Source: an uncultured Oscillospiraceae bacterium (GTDB taxonomy: Bacteria > Bacillota > Clostridia > Oscillospirales > Oscillospiraceae). From it: 34,404 bases of DNA. Below, piece after piece: positions 22,501 through 29,303 of this stretch. Position 1 is the first letter of the stretch. Each line of letters begins with the position of its first letter. The notes below the pieces were generated by a model. It was not told the origin of the DNA, searched no databases, and was given only the letters and a program-made list of their open reading frames with translations. The position numbers and the translations under genes were made by a program. Where the stretch lies: NCBI GenBank assembly GCA_904395905.1, contig CAJFNZ010000169.1, positions 1-34,404 of the forward strand. The letters are read 5' to 3'.

Positions 22501-23201
22501 CCGCCTCCGACAGGGAGGCCACGGCGGAACCGGCTGCCGCGGCCGATGTCCCGGCCTTCCCGGCCGCCCCTTCCCGGACGCTGCCGACGGCGGCCCCGCT
22601 GGTGTACCGGGCGCCGGACGCCGCGTCCGGGGAGCGGGCAGCCGACGGCGTGCCCGCGGCGCGGGAAGCTGATGGGGCGGCCGCGGCCCGTGGGCCCATG
22701 GCGGCGCGGGAGGCCGCGACGGCCCGCCGGAGGACCGGTGTGCTGCCGGCCTTCCCGAGCGCCCGGCCGGTGTCCCGGGACATCCGCACATCGTCCGCCC
22801 TGGCCCGGCCGGCGGAGACGGCCCGGCCGCAGGAGCCGCCGAACCTGACCTTGGCGATGCCGGCTCGGGATGAGACGCCGGCCCGCCAGGACCGGCAGGC
22901 GCTGCCGGACTGGGCTCAGGCCCTGCTGGAGAAGGGTCCGCTGCCCGGCCGGGACGCCGTCCGGCAGACCAGCCCGGCGGCCGTCCAGCGGCAGATCCAG
23001 TGGACCGCGCCCCAGCCGGCGGCCGCGCCTGCGCCGCCGACGGTCGCGGCGGACCTGCGCCACCGGGAGCGCCGGGAGCCGGAGCCGACGCCGTTCCAGA
23101 CCCGGGTTCAACAGGAACTGGAAGTGCGCCGGACGGCGGAAAAAGTCTATCGAATCATCGAGGAGCGGCTCCGCAAGGAGCTGCGGCGCAGCGGCCGCTA
23201 G
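19560..23201 (+). CDS. Giant Pro/Ala/Glu/Arg-rich disordered eCIS protein (1213 aa)
   Basis: Only the ends look folded. Residues about 1-130 contain a helical start (GLSPFGLLSRLFEEELARR), a beta-like piece (LQVNVNLDVRL) and a coiled-coil-like helix (RLVEKVLLRERQLRETRQEL). The last 50 residues are a basic helix (VQQELEVRRTAEKVYRIIEE, RLRKELRRSGR) like the ends of variable proteins found between tube and Afp7 genes in other eCIS loci. The roughly 1000 residues between are low-complexity, with recurring E-P-L-V-H/Y-R-E motifs and a 63-residue tandem repeat. It may be a tape measure/length ruler or a lumen scaffold for cargo; neither is proven. Start ATG 19560 overlaps the tube gene's TGA. Confidence 0.75.
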   Translation: MDAMGVLKPDMAVVRQGPSGLSPFGLLSRLFEEELARRTQQRLGGYNPLDLTLLEEAPAEEAESRPPLQVNVNLDVRLDQPAKGEGQPAVPNPAQVRLVEKVLLRERQLRETRQELHRLELRLEALPEQLAARRMPLSARVLTLASREAAAPAAGGWTPQVRQAHPGYPAEQETPHREGSSILLPDVLRRRREEALEAARNPAAPRPADRSEGAEALLRRVREAVERTVAEDLRRLRREPTAAPDAEREDGPSGLASGGPERRDALPREHTLPAGETSAAGRPPAGAPDAVRQPVGLHETQASRPQWEETPLQHREASPERPATGESDSDAVRPARTEVRRGSEAPAARRETPAAPAARESESPAAGPTLRRDIDLADGNRRAAAAAVPPSDDERARSHPRGPETERAGDAPAASAEEPRAAVGVPAEGGAAEGAAGKPPARPADGALPPAEEALVFRAPEAGAPTPQAAGEPDTEPPPRVDRQRRSSEPSPESGKPHPERRPSRPSSADAPGRAVSAPETAGRQEPTPTGREAGFPPSGPDRMPEPAADGQSPQQPAALGSPGSGGDGPLPETMLIHREADAAPGSAPAGTNREYAAGPLVSRENRSSQPMELAADASGSVRGTETDAVDAGRASPSGTAPVPGDAGQFPPAEHLVHRETERDAALPGATAGREGLRRPEAAPPGAEPETSMPAGAERMAVPPAAAMPAPAPRPEEPLVYREAGRVEATPAGTAPPAGGDSRKLGNAESPGMARGEPAETVPAQPGRAAGLAAERRPEGRQTAPFGGAVLTAPGTPAESRPAAPEPLVHRETAAGAAQGGETPEAPRTEPAAGGIAERRPAGLAPEAALPVGVPAVTGVPDGQPLPAEPLVHRETAAGAAEGGEPPEASRTGPAAGGIAERRTAGLASEAALPAGVPAMTGVAAGRPLPAEPLVYREPEPGPAAVGGAEPPTQAARRGAAEAVRVSAVQHTERLRTAPAAASDREATAEPAAAADVPAFPAAPSRTLPTAAPLVYRAPDAASGERAADGVPAAREADGAAAARGPMAAREAATARRRTGVLPAFPSARPVSRDIRTSSALARPAETARPQEPPNLTLAMPARDETPARQDRQALPDWAQALLEKGPLPGRDAVRQTSPAAVQRQIQWTAPQPAAAPAPPTVAADLRHRERREPEPTPFQTRVQQELEVRRTAEKVYRIIEERLRKELRRSGR
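21981..22367 (+). repeat. 189-bp tandem repeat encoding a 63-residue unit
   Basis: Units starting at the CTGGTGCAC/CTGGTGTAC of the LVH/YRE motif lie at 21981, 22170 and 22359, exactly 189 bp apart. Two full near-identical copies and the start of a third are present. More diverged LVYRE/LVHRE motifs lie at about 21288, 21527, 21715 and 22599. Confidence 0.85.
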
Positions 23202-23221
23202 CGGGAAAGGAGTGAACAGCC

Positions 23222-23962
23222 GTGTACGTCGGCAGGCAGAACCTCAACGCCTCCATGAAGCTGCAGAAGATGTGCATCATCAACCAGGAGGCCGCGCGGG
23301 ACGACGAACGGGAAATCTACGTGCTGTACAATCCGGAGAGCTATCGCCAGCAGCGGAGCGTCAACTATGCGCAGCTGGGGCTTCTGGGGGCCGACGCGCC
23401 CCTCGTGCAGTTCCAGAACGGCGGCGGCGACGTGCTGTCCTTCGAGCTGTTCTTCGACACCCTCATGGCCGGCGGCGAGGTGGGCGGCACGAACAGCGAC
23501 CGGCAGAGCTTCGAGTCCAACCGCCAGCGGACGTCCCCGGAGAACCAGCTGGATGTGCGCACCTACACCCGGAAAATTACCAGGCTGATGTCCATCCAGG
23601 ACAATCTCCACCGGCCGCCGGAGCTGCTGGTCCTGTGGGCCTCGCTGCAGTTCCGCGGGTTTCTGGCCAGCTGTGAGCAGAGCTTTTTGAAGTTTGACGA
23701 GAAGGGATACCCGGTCCGGGCCACGCTCCAGTGCCAGTTTATCGAGCACCGGGACATCAACCTGCTGTTTGCGACCAATCCCCTGGGCTCGCCGGACACC
23801 ACCAAGTTCCGCACCGTCCGGGAGGGCGACTCCCTGTGGGCCCTGGCGGCCCAGGAGTACGGCGACGCCGGCCGCTGGCGGGAGATTGCCGCGGCCAACG
23901 GCATCGTCAATCCCCGCCGCCTGCGGCCGGGGGAGACGCTGACCCTGCCGGCCCTGGACTGA
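23222..23962 (+). CDS. eCIS tube/baseplate adaptor with C-terminal LysM domain (Afp7-like)
   Basis: 246 residues. The N-terminal 190 residues match the contractile-injection-system tube protein family (YVLYNPESYRQQRSVNYAQL, DVLSFELFFDT, LLVLWASLQFRGFLASCEQS, FIEHRDIN). A LysM domain closes the protein (TVREGDSLWALAAQEYGDAG... RLRPGETLTLPAL). In Afp/PVC particles this protein joins the tube to the central spike in the baseplate; the LysM part there is structural rather than a peptidoglycan ligand. Start GTG 23222 has AAAGGAG 9 nt upstream. The gene is 20 nt after the giant disordered protein and 22 nt before the hub gene. Confidence 0.93.
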   Translation: MYVGRQNLNASMKLQKMCIINQEAARDDEREIYVLYNPESYRQQRSVNYAQLGLLGADAPLVQFQNGGGDVLSFELFFDTLMAGGEVGGTNSDRQSFESNRQRTSPENQLDVRTYTRKITRLMSIQDNLHRPPELLVLWASLQFRGFLASCEQSFLKFDEKGYPVRATLQCQFIEHRDINLLFATNPLGSPDTTKFRTVREGDSLWALAAQEYGDAGRWREIAAANGIVNPRRLRPGETLTLPALD

Positions 23963-23984
23963 ATTCGAAAGGAGGACGGCGCCG

Positions 23985-25079
23985 TTGGACAAGGGCAAAT
24001 ACACGTATGAATCCCTGGCCAAGAAGTATGACAATTTTACCGCGCCGTCCTTTGCAGTCGAGCTGGACGGCCAGCTGCTCTCGAGCAACAACGTCCACAT
24101 CCCCAGCCTGGAGGTGGAGCAGAACGCCGACGGCACCGCCGGCGGGTGCAGCTTCGTGGTGGAGGGCCTCTACGACTACGCCACCAGCCAGTGGCGCAAC
24201 CAGATTCTCGATTTGGTCCGCCCGGGGGCCAGGCTGTCGGTCAAGGGCGGGTATCAGGAGAAAAAACTGCTGTTTTACGGCTATGTGGACGACTATACCA
24301 TGGAGTTTTCCAGCGAAAATCCGCCGCGGATCTCCGTCACCGGCCTGGACGGGCTGGGGTTTCTCATGAGCCACCGGGCGCCCTTCTACGGCGGAGCCAA
24401 CAAGGCCAAGGCCGTGGTGGAGGGCATCTTCCACAAGAGCCTCGCGGCCGGCTTTGCCAAGTCCATGACCGTGGCGGTGCTGGAGGATTTCACCGTGCCC
24501 CTGGTCAAGGAGCAGGTGGACGACTGGAAGTTCCTGACCGTCCTCGCGGAGCGGTTCGGCGTCACCCTGGCGGCCCTGGCCGGCGAGCTGATTTTCGACG
24601 ACCTGGAGGGCTACGACAAGCCGGTGCTGAAGCTGACGCTGGGCAAGGGCCTGGAGTCCTTCCAGAAGCGCGTCTCCCTGGCCCACCAGGTGGGGCAGGT
24701 GGAAATCTGGGGCCGGGATGTCAACCAGCTGCCCATCAAGGGGGTGGCCAACGACGTCTCCGCCGGCGGCGGCGGCCGGTGGGCGGCGGAATGGGTGTCG
24801 GACCTGCGGTCGGCCGGCCTCCGGGAGTACAGCGAGTTTGCCCGGACGCAGACCGAGTGCGAGCGCCTGGCGCAGAACCGCCTGGACGGCATCGCCATGG
24901 AGTTCGTCTCCGGCAGCGGCCAGTGCATCGGGCTCCCCGAGCTGTGCGCCGGCCGGTACCTGGAGGTGGACGGCGGCGACGACCAGGCCAACGGCACGTA
25001 TTTTCTCACCCAGGTCCGGCATCTGTTCTCCCTGGAGGGCTACCGGACGACGTTTTCGTTCAAGGGGGCGAAGCTATGA
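23985..25079 (+). CDS. Spike hub protein, phage late control gene D / VgrG N-terminal-like
   Basis: 364 residues. The gpD/gp27-like hub fold is seen in FAVELDGQLLSSNNVHIPSLEVEQNADG, LVRPGARLSVKGGYQEKKLLFYGYVDDY, the segment VDDWKFLTVLAERFGVTLAALAGELIFDD and RYLEVDGGDDQANGTYFLTQVRH. It forms the trimeric base that carries the needle below the tube. The start is TTG 23985 with AAAGGAGG 9 nt upstream. Its stop overlaps the next gene as ATGA. In Afp8/VgrG the hub and needle are one chain; here they are two coupled genes, as in P2-type phages (D and V). Confidence 0.92.
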   Translation: MDKGKYTYESLAKKYDNFTAPSFAVELDGQLLSSNNVHIPSLEVEQNADGTAGGCSFVVEGLYDYATSQWRNQILDLVRPGARLSVKGGYQEKKLLFYGYVDDYTMEFSSENPPRISVTGLDGLGFLMSHRAPFYGGANKAKAVVEGIFHKSLAAGFAKSMTVAVLEDFTVPLVKEQVDDWKFLTVLAERFGVTLAALAGELIFDDLEGYDKPVLKLTLGKGLESFQKRVSLAHQVGQVEIWGRDVNQLPIKGVANDVSAGGGGRWAAEWVSDLRSAGLREYSEFARTQTECERLAQNRLDGIAMEFVSGSGQCIGLPELCAGRYLEVDGGDDQANGTYFLTQVRHLFSLEGYRTTFSFKGAKL

Positions 25080-25861
25080 GCCTGGCGGACCAGTTGGAGG
25101 CGCTGGCCGGGGGCGGCAGCGTGTCGCCGGAGCGGGCGATGGCCCGGCCCGGCCTGACCATGGCCCGGGTGACCAACGTCAGCGACGAGGCCGGCTACAA
25201 CCGGGTCAAGTGCCTGCCCATCGGCTCCGGGAATGAGGAGGAGACCGACTGGTGCTACGTCATGGCGCCCATGGGCGGCAAGGGGCGGGGGATGTTCTTC
25301 CCGCCCCAGGTGGACGACCTGGTGATTCTGGCCTATTTGGACGAGGACCCGCACCGGCCGCTGGTGCTGGGCAGCTACTGGAACACCGAGGTGGAGCCGC
25401 CCCATGTCATCCAGGAGGGCAAGGTGGAGGACTACATCCTCCGGACGCCGCGGAAGATTGACCTCCAGCTCCACGACGAGGAGGGCAAGGAGCGGGTGAC
25501 CCTGACCATGCCCTCGGAGGCGGTCCTCACCCTGGACGACGGGGAGAAGACCGCGGCCCTCCGGGACCAGGGGGGCGACAACGGCCTGACCCTGAAGTTC
25601 GAGGGGGGCGAGGTGGAGCTGAAGGCCAAGACGAAGCTGACCCTCAGCGCCGGGGACACCCAGATTGTCCTGGAGAGCAGCGGCAACATCACCATCAAGG
25701 GCGGCGGCAAGATCTCCGTGGAGGGGGCCAGCCTGGATATGAAGGCTTCGGGCCAGCTGAACGCCCAGGGGGCGACGGCGGCCGTCAAGTCCAGCGGCAC
25801 CCTGGAGCTGAGCGCCTCGGGGCCCGCCACGGTCAAGGGCGCCATTGTGAAACTCAACTGA
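25076..25861 (+). CDS. Central spike/needle protein, phage baseplate protein V (gp5/VgrG C-terminal-like)
   Basis: 261 residues. An OB-fold (ARVTNVSDEAGYNRVKCLPIG, WCYVMAPMGGKGRGMFFPPQVDDLVILAYLDEDPHRPLVLGSYWN) is followed by a repetitive beta-helix needle of regular short strands rich in Lys, Glu, Thr and Gly (LKFEGGEVELKAKTKLTLSA, then NITIKGGGKISVEGASLDMKA). It forms the membrane-piercing trimer. Start ATG 25076 overlaps the hub gene stop (ATGA). No enzymatic extension is seen at its C-terminus, which ends in a simple strand (GAIVKLN). A separate PAAR tip gene is not visible nearby. Confidence 0.93.
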   Translation: MSLADQLEALAGGGSVSPERAMARPGLTMARVTNVSDEAGYNRVKCLPIGSGNEEETDWCYVMAPMGGKGRGMFFPPQVDDLVILAYLDEDPHRPLVLGSYWNTEVEPPHVIQEGKVEDYILRTPRKIDLQLHDEEGKERVTLTMPSEAVLTLDDGEKTAALRDQGGDNGLTLKFEGGEVELKAKTKLTLSAGDTQIVLESSGNITIKGGGKISVEGASLDMKASGQLNAQGATAAVKSSGTLELSASGPATVKGAIVKLN

Positions 25862-25901
25862 CGGGCCGGCAGGCCGGCTGGATCGAGAGGAGCGTGGGAA
25901 G

Positions 25902-26321
25902 ATGAACGGCAGGGAGTTCCTGGGCCGGGGGCTGAAGTTTCCCCTCCAGGTGGACGCGCGCACCGGCAAGTTTGCCATGGTCAGCGAGGAGGAGGACATC
26001 CGCGAGGCCATCGGCATCATCCTGAACACCATGCAGGGCGAGCGGGTCATGCGGCCGGAATTCGGCTCCAACATCCTGGATTACACCTTCGCGCCCTCCT
26101 CCAGCTCCATCCGGCAGAGCATTGCCATCCAGGTCCAGGAGCAGCTGCTCTACCAGGAGCCGCGGATCCGGGACGTGGAGGTCCAGTGCCGGGAGCTGGA
26201 CCAGCAGACCGGGGCCGTGGTGATTCAGGTGTCCTACACGGTCCGCAGCACCAACAGCCGATACAACCACGTCTACCCCTTCTATCTGACAGAGGGGTCT
26301 GAGGGAGGGGGCAGTCAATGA
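25902..26321 (+). CDS. Baseplate wedge protein, GPW/gp25 family (Afp9-like)
   Basis: 139 residues. gp25-type hallmarks are FLGRGLKFPLQVDARTGKFAMVSEEEDIREAIGIILNTMQGERVMRPEFG and the EPR motif (QEPRIRDVEV). This wedge protein nucleates sheath assembly on the baseplate. GAGAGGAG lies upstream of the ATG. Its TGA overlaps the ATG of the next gene (ATGA), so translation is coupled to the first baseplate-J protein. Confidence 0.94.
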   Translation: MNGREFLGRGLKFPLQVDARTGKFAMVSEEEDIREAIGIILNTMQGERVMRPEFGSNILDYTFAPSSSSIRQSIAIQVQEQLLYQEPRIRDVEVQCRELDQQTGAVVIQVSYTVRSTNSRYNHVYPFYLTEGSEGGGSQ

Positions 26322-29215
26322 AGCACCCGGTTCTGGACCCCCGGGACCTGGAGGCCATCCGCCGGCAGGTGAAGGCCCTGGCCCGCAGCTATACGCCCGA
26401 GTGGCGCTATGAGGAGACCGAGGACGACCCGGGCGCGGCCCTGGCGGAGCTGTTCTGCACCATGTTCTACCAGACCGTGGACCGGATGAACGCCCTCCCC
26501 GGGAAGCTCTACACGGAGTTTCTCAACCAGATTGGATTTCAGGAGCCGGCGCCGGTGGCCGCCCGGGGCGATTTGCGCTTCCTTCCCCACGACACCGTGG
26601 AGACGCCGGTGCCGGTCCGGGCGGGCACCCAGGCCTTCACCTCCGACGAGGCCGGGGACAACGTGGTCTATGAGACCCTCCGCCCGCTGGAGGCCACGGC
26701 CGCCCGGCTGCTGGAGCTCTACTACGCCGACAGCGGCGAGGATTGGCTCCAGCGGCTGGACCTGGAACGGCCCCAGGCCTTTTTCACCGGCGGCGGCGAG
26801 AACCTCCAGCGCCACAGGTTCTCTCTGGCGGAGAACCGGGTGCTGCGGCTGAGCGGCCCGGCGGTGGTGACCGTGGAGCTGCGCCAGCCGGTGCCCTATC
26901 TGGAGGAGGAGACCGCCCGGCGTTTGGCCGAGACGATGCGCTGGACGTACCGGAGCGGCGGCGAGGCGGTGCCCTTCGACCGGGTGGAGGCCGACGGCGG
27001 CCGGATCCGCCTGACCAAGGCCGACGCCCGCCCCCTGGAGGCCGATGAGGCCGGGCGTCTGGCGATTGCCTGCGAGGGCCGGCCCCAGGAGGCGCTGGTT
27101 CTGGATCAGGCGTCCCTGCTCAGCGAGCCCCTGGCCCCGTGCCCGGCGCAGAGCCTGTACGCCGGCGACGTGCCGCTGGAGCCCGGGGAGGGCGGCTACT
27201 GCTTCGGCCAGCGGCCGGCCCCGTACAGCCTGTTTTACCTCCGCTGCGACGAGGTGCTGACGAAGGCCGGGGCCCGGGCCATGGCGGAGCTGGACATCGC
27301 GCCCATCGTCTTCAACCCGCCGGCCCAGGGGCCTGCCTACCAGTTCAACCAGGCCATCATCGACAAGCGGGGGGCCGTGGAGCAGAAGCCCGACGACGTG
27401 TTCATCTCCGCCGTGGTCTGGGAGTATTTCAACGGCCTGGGCTGGCGGCAGCTGGCGGTGGAGGGGGACCGGAATCCCTTCTCCTGCCGGCAGACGGGGC
27501 CGCTGCGGTTGACGTTCCGGGTGCCCGAGGACCTGGCCGAGACGGAGGTCAACGCCGAGCCGGGCTGCTACCTGCGGGCGCGGGTGGTGGCGGTGGAGAA
27601 CCAGTTTTCCCCCTACCAGCGGTGGATTGTGCCGCTGCTGCGGGGGGTGCAGCTCCAGTGGCGGTACGACGCGCCGGTGCGGGCCGCCTGGATGGCCGGC
27701 GAGAACAACGGCCGGCGGCGGGAGGTGGACGGCGCGGCCGGCATCGACCACCTGGCCCTGCCGGTGCTGGAGGTGCTGGAGTCGGGGCCGCGGGCCATGT
27801 ATCTGCGCTTCGACCGGTCGCCCCACGCCATGCCCCTGTCCCTCCACTTCCAGGTGGCGGGCCGGCGGGACCTGGGCGAGCAGCTGCTGTGGGAGCGGTG
27901 GAACGGCAAGGCCTTTGAGGCGGTGCGCGCCGTGGATGAGACGGAGCAGCTGCTCCACAGCGGGTGCGTCTACCTCTATCTGCCCGAGCCGCTGCCCCGG
28001 GGCGAGTTCTTCGGGCAGGAGGGCTGCTGGCTGCGGCTGAGCCGCACCACGGAGCGGGGCGGTCCCGGGCCGGTGGTGGCGGCGGTGACGACCAATGTGG
28101 TCCCGGCCGTCCAGCGGCAGCGGGAGCCGGAGCAGATCTTCGACACCGGCGTCTATGAGGCCGGGAAGGAGCTGCAGCTGCTCTCCGGCCCGGTGCAGGA
28201 CTGCGCCGTCTGGGTCGATGAGATGCAGGGCCTGTCGTCGGCCGAGGCCGAGGCGCTGGCCCGGGAGCGGCCGGACGCCGTGCGCCTGGAGCGGGAGGAC
28301 CACGTCCTCCGCCGCTGCTGGGTCCGCTGGGAGCCGGTGGCCGACTTGGCGCTGGCGGGCCCGGGGGACCGGGTCTACACCCTCGACCCCTACCAGGGGC
28401 GGATCCGGTTCGGCGACGGACGCCGCGGCCGGGTGCCGCCGGCGGGGGACCGGAACATCCGGGTGGCCTACGCCAGCGGCGGCGGCCAGCGGGGCAACGT
28501 GCCGGCCGGGGCCGTCCGGGCGCTGATGGGGGGCCTGCCCCGCATCAGCCAGGTGTACAACATCACGGCCATGGCCGGCGGGACCGGGCGGCTGACCCAG
28601 GAGGAGATGGAGGCCCGGGGCAGCCGGCGGCTGCGGACCCGGGGCCGGGCGGCCGGCAGCCGGGACTACGAGGACCTGGTGCGCGAGGCGTTTCCCCAGG
28701 TCTGCCACATCCGCTGTTTCTCCGGCCGGGACCCCCAGGGCCGTCCGGCGCCGGGGCACGTGACGGTGGTTCTGACGGGCCGCGGACGGGCCGGGCAGGG
28801 CGACGAGGCCCTGTGCCGCCAGGTGTATCAGTACCTCAGCGGCCGCTGTTCCTGCTGCCTCACGGCGGAGGGGCGGCTCCACGTCCATCCGGCCACCGTT
28901 TTGACCATCAACACCCAGGTGACCATTGAGGTGGAGGAGCCGGACCTGGCCTCCGAGACCCAGCAGGCGGTGGCGCGGCGGCTGGAGGCGCTGCTGCGGG
29001 ACACGTGGCAGGCCCGGCCCATCGGCGACCAGATCCGTCTCGACGAGGTCTACGCCGCCGTGCGGGAGACGCCCAACGTCCGCCGGATCCGCCGGCTGCT
29101 GGTGGAAGGGGCCTACGACGACCAGGGCCAGGCGCATCTGGCGCCGCTGGAGCGCGACAGCGATTTCCCCTACGGCGTCACCGAAAGCGGTCTCCACACC
29201 GTCCGTTTGATTTAA
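26318..29215 (+). CDS. Baseplate J-like protein (gp6/gp47 family, Afp11-like)
   Basis: 965 residues, starting at ATG 26318. The N-terminus has YTPEWRYEETEDDPGAALAELFCTMFYQTVDRMN, the 'D-D/H-P-G-x-x-L-x-E-L' signature of these proteins. Middle modules carry variable beta domains. The C-terminal third has the gpJ core: YTLDPYQGRIRFGDGRRGRVPP, IRVAYASGGGQRGNVPAGAV, AGGTGRLTQEEMEARGSRRL, RTRGRAAGSRDYEDLVREAFPQV and RVARRL-type end helices. It forms the baseplate wedge ring that triggers contraction. It is longer than phage gpJ, as usual for eCIS versions. Confidence 0.92.
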   Translation: MKHPVLDPRDLEAIRRQVKALARSYTPEWRYEETEDDPGAALAELFCTMFYQTVDRMNALPGKLYTEFLNQIGFQEPAPVAARGDLRFLPHDTVETPVPVRAGTQAFTSDEAGDNVVYETLRPLEATAARLLELYYADSGEDWLQRLDLERPQAFFTGGGENLQRHRFSLAENRVLRLSGPAVVTVELRQPVPYLEEETARRLAETMRWTYRSGGEAVPFDRVEADGGRIRLTKADARPLEADEAGRLAIACEGRPQEALVLDQASLLSEPLAPCPAQSLYAGDVPLEPGEGGYCFGQRPAPYSLFYLRCDEVLTKAGARAMAELDIAPIVFNPPAQGPAYQFNQAIIDKRGAVEQKPDDVFISAVVWEYFNGLGWRQLAVEGDRNPFSCRQTGPLRLTFRVPEDLAETEVNAEPGCYLRARVVAVENQFSPYQRWIVPLLRGVQLQWRYDAPVRAAWMAGENNGRRREVDGAAGIDHLALPVLEVLESGPRAMYLRFDRSPHAMPLSLHFQVAGRRDLGEQLLWERWNGKAFEAVRAVDETEQLLHSGCVYLYLPEPLPRGEFFGQEGCWLRLSRTTERGGPGPVVAAVTTNVVPAVQRQREPEQIFDTGVYEAGKELQLLSGPVQDCAVWVDEMQGLSSAEAEALARERPDAVRLEREDHVLRRCWVRWEPVADLALAGPGDRVYTLDPYQGRIRFGDGRRGRVPPAGDRNIRVAYASGGGQRGNVPAGAVRALMGGLPRISQVYNITAMAGGTGRLTQEEMEARGSRRLRTRGRAAGSRDYEDLVREAFPQVCHIRCFSGRDPQGRPAPGHVTVVLTGRGRAGQGDEALCRQVYQYLSGRCSCCLTAEGRLHVHPATVLTINTQVTIEVEEPDLASETQQAVARRLEALLRDTWQARPIGDQIRLDEVYAAVRETPNVRRIRRLLVEGAYDDQGQAHLAPLERDSDFPYGVTESGLHTVRLI

Positions 29216-29232
29216 TACAGCAATACACAGCT

Positions 29233-29262
29233 GCGGTGGCTTGACTATCTATCCCCCACCGC
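29233..29262 (+). promoter_or_regulatory. Intercistronic hairpin between the two baseplate-J genes
   Basis: A 7-bp perfect stem (GCGGTGG 29233-29239 with CCACCGC 29256-29262) closes a 16-nt loop in the 88-nt gap. No T-run follows. It may tune expression or mRNA stability. A TTGACT lies in the loop but no suitable -10 is found. Confidence 0.4.
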
Positions 29263-29303
29263 CGTGCGTTTGATACGAGATTTCAGGAAAGGAGCGATGG
29301 CCC

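Noticed and set aside
26315-29197. Minus-strand open frame of 960 codons opposite the baseplate-J gene
   Set aside because: Antisense shadow; the plus-strand protein is clearly gpJ-like.
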